From contig JAIPFN010000052.1 of NCBI GenBank assembly GCA_021736615.1, positions 1-6,207 of the forward strand: a DNA stretch of 6,207 nucleotides. The letters are read 5' to 3'. The stretch comes from Phycisphaerae bacterium (GTDB lineage: Bacteria; Planctomycetota; Phycisphaerae; Sedimentisphaerales; Anaerohalosphaeraceae). This document shows positions 4,363 through 6,207 of the stretch, in pieces (within the stretch, counting starts at the first letter, position 1; each line of letters begins with the position of its first letter). The translations under genes and the position numbers were made by a program. The notes under the pieces were generated by a model. It was not told where the DNA came from. It saw only the letters and a program-made list of their open reading frames with translations, and made no database searches.

Positions 4363-6207
4363 TGAAGATCACATCACTCGCACTTAAACGCCCTGTAGCC
4401 GTCACTGTTCTGGTCGTCGCGATTTTTTTCACCGGCCTGTTCAGTTTGTCGCAGCTTGAGGTAAACTACTTGCCCAATATTTCTTATCCGATGGTAAAAA
4501 TCCATGTTTGGTGGCGTGGTGCAACGGCAGATGATATTGAAACAAATATCGCAGACCCGCTGGAAGAGGTTATCGCTACAGTAGATGGTCTCGATTATAT
4601 TGAGTCATCCAGTATTGAGGGTATGTACACACTTCTGGTAAATTTCACTTATGATGTAAATGTAGAAGTTGCCTTCCAGGATGTTGTAGCTGCCATGGGC
4701 CGGGTCACAAAGAAACTGCCGCGTGATATGGATCCTCCGGTTGTCATCAAGGCCGACCCGTCACAATTACCTGTAATGGAAGTGATGATCACCTCTGACG
4801 AACATGATCTTGTATGGCTGCGCGAGTGGTCGGAGAATTGGCTTGTTGATCGGTTGGCAACGGTTCAGGGTACGGCTGGTGCGGAAGTTGTTGGAGGATT
4901 GGAACGGGAAATCCGCGTTCATCTTGACCCGCAGCGGCTTCAGGCTTATAAACTTTCACCGGCTCGGATTGCCAAAGCCCTCTACGAAGAGAATCTCGAA
5001 ACTTTTGCCGGTCGCGTTACCATTGAACCTCGCGAGGTTATCGTACGGACTATGGGCGAATTCGAAAACATTCAGGAAATCGAAAATGTGGTTGTTGAAA
5101 TTGGGCCAAATGGAGAGAAGGTCTATATTAAAGATGTAGCACGCGTCGAAGATTCGCATGAGGAGATGCGAATTAGCACAAACTTTAACGGTAAACCTTG
5201 TATTGAGTTTAAGGTATTGAAACAGTACGCTGCCAATGCAGTCACTGTTGCCGAAGGTGTCAAGATTCGCCTAAACGACTTACAAAAACGTGGCGACATC
5301 CCAAATGGCATCCAATTCGGTTACGTTGAAGATGAGAGCACATATGTAATGGGGGCGATCCACAGCGTGGAAAGCTCGGCACTCATTGCAGCCTTGCTCG
5401 TTATCGTGGTTGTCTACCTCTTCCTTGGAAGATGGCGACAGGTGATCGTAATGGTTGTTGCTTTACCAATTACCCTGTTAGCTAATTTCGCTTTGATGAA
5501 GGCCGCCGGGTTTTCCATCAACGTCTTCTCTTTAGGCGGACTGGTGGTTGCTCTGGGAGTTATTCTGGACAATTCAATTGTCGTTCTGGAAAATATCACA
5601 CGTCTGAAATCCGAGGGCGCGGAAGATTACGCCCATCGCGGCACACAAGAGGTTGGCGCAGCGATAGTAACGGCGACGCTGACATTTCTGGCTATATTCC
5701 TGCCGTTTGTGTTTGTCCCTGGTATGGCAGCCATTTTATTTAAAGAACTCGTCCTTGTCGTGGGCGGGGTTGTGGTGATTTCGCTGTTAGTTGCGATAAC
5801 TCTCACACCTTTATTGACGGACAGACTCTTACGCGGCAAGGGACAAGCACAAGCATCAGGCATCGCCAGGAGTTTTGACAAGTTTATTGGTTTTGCTTTG
5901 CGAGGTTATGAGCGAATGTTGGATGTCTGCCTGCGGGTTAGGTGGATGGTGGTGCTTGTTGCGTTTGTGGCATTTGGCATAGGCCTATGGATGGCCGGTC
6001 AAATCGGAACGCAATTCCTGCCTAAGCTTGACGATGGTCGTGTGATGATAAAACTTAAAATGCCCAGCGGTACTTCCGTCGGTGAGGTAGATCGTATTCT
6101 AACGAAGGTTGAGATGCGGATACAAGAGTTGCCGGAAATAGAAAGCATATTCAAACTCGCTGGAGGCAGGGTTTTTGGGCTTTACACTCTTGAGGTTGGT
6201 AATGAGG
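4362..6207 (+). CDS. RND efflux pump permease (AcrB/HAE1-like), 3' truncated by the window edge
   Basis: The frame is open from ATG 4362 to the edge, giving 615 residues of a protein that usually has about 1,000-1,050. RND pumps are inner-membrane proton antiporters that pass substrates from periplasm or membrane into the adaptor-channel duct. The N-terminus MKITSLALKRPVAV leads into transmembrane helix 1 (about 12-32). The first porter region (about 33-335) contains YLPNISYPMVKI, NIADPLEEVIATVDGLDYIESSS and KADPSQLPV (130-138). Helices 2-6 lie at about 340-356, 360-380, 385-410, 433-453 and 460-488. Helix 7 is at about 527-548, followed by QFLPKLDDGRV, where the second porter half begins. 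Helix 4 reads GVILDNSIVVLENI, so the proton-relay position equivalent to AcrB D407 is Asp403, while the D408 equivalent is Asn404, a variant found in many RND pumps. No internal stop or frameshift was met in translation. An HAE1-like drug or lipid exporter is more likely than a metal exporter, but the substrate is not known. Confidence 0.96.
   Translation, partial: MKITSLALKRPVAVTVLVVAIFFTGLFSLSQLEVNYLPNISYPMVKIHVWWRGATADDIETNIADPLEEVIATVDGLDYIESSSIEGMYTLLVNFTYDVNVEVAFQDVVAAMGRVTKKLPRDMDPPVVIKADPSQLPVMEVMITSDEHDLVWLREWSENWLVDRLATVQGTAGAEVVGGLEREIRVHLDPQRLQAYKLSPARIAKALYEENLETFAGRVTIEPREVIVRTMGEFENIQEIENVVVEIGPNGEKVYIKDVARVEDSHEEMRISTNFNGKPCIEFKVLKQYAANAVTVAEGVKIRLNDLQKRGDIPNGIQFGYVEDESTYVMGAIHSVESSALIAALLVIVVVYLFLGRWRQVIVMVVALPITLLANFALMKAAGFSINVFSLGGLVVALGVILDNSIVVLENITRLKSEGAEDYAHRGTQEVGAAIVTATLTFLAIFLPFVFVPGMAAILFKELVLVVGGVVVISLLVAITLTPLLTDRLLRGKGQAQASGIARSFDKFIGFALRGYERMLDVCLRVRWMVVLVAFVAFGIGLWMAGQIGTQFLPKLDDGRVMIKLKMPSGTSVGEVDRILTKVEMRIQELPEIESIFKLAGGRVFGLYTLEVGNE

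Noticed and set aside
4804..5139. Plus-strand open frame of 111 codons inside the pump gene
   Set aside because: It lies wholly within the RND permease in another frame, has no ribosome site and encodes no recognisable protein.

Overview
The window looks like a chromosomal segment of a Gram-negative bacterium. It encodes an outer-membrane efflux channel, an inner-membrane lipoprotein adaptor, an RND pump and a sigma-54 activator. The base composition is moderately AT-rich. The lineage cannot be fixed from this sequence; Planctomycetota- or Desulfobacterota-like bacteria are a guess only. All genes lie on the + strand. There are no RNA genes, insertion sequences, CRISPR arrays or attachment sites that I can see.

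Layout. (1) Positions 1-665 hold the C-terminal 220 residues of an NtrC/AAA+ sigma-54 activator with a Fis-type DNA-binding end. (2) Positions 666-884 are regulatory. Two 12-bp dyad sites of the form GTNTGCGCANAC sit 22 bp apart at 680-713, and a near-perfect -24/-12 sigma-54 promoter lies at 818-833. (3) Positions 885-1208 encode a 107-residue thioredoxin with an intact WCGPC site. Its start was moved downstream because longer forms would overlap the promoter or lack a ribosome binding site. (4) Positions 1344-1637 encode an unrecognised 97-residue membrane protein with a five-glycine zipper (GxxxG four times over) in its first helix and a shorter one in the second. (5) Positions 1712-6207 are a tightly packed tripartite efflux operon: a TolC-type channel (1712-3073), a lipoprotein membrane-fusion adaptor (3076-4362) and the first 615 residues of an RND permease (4362 to the window edge).

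How they fit together. The simplest reading is that the activator binds the paired dyads downstream of its own gene and drives sigma-54 transcription of thioredoxin. I see no strong intrinsic terminator after thioredoxin, so read-through into the small membrane gene and the efflux operon is possible but unproven. The efflux genes are translationally coupled (a 2-nt gap, then a 1-nt TAATG overlap) and should form one export machine from inner membrane to outside; the substrate is unknown. The most unusual parts are the enhancer-driven thioredoxin and the neighbouring glycine-zipper protein.
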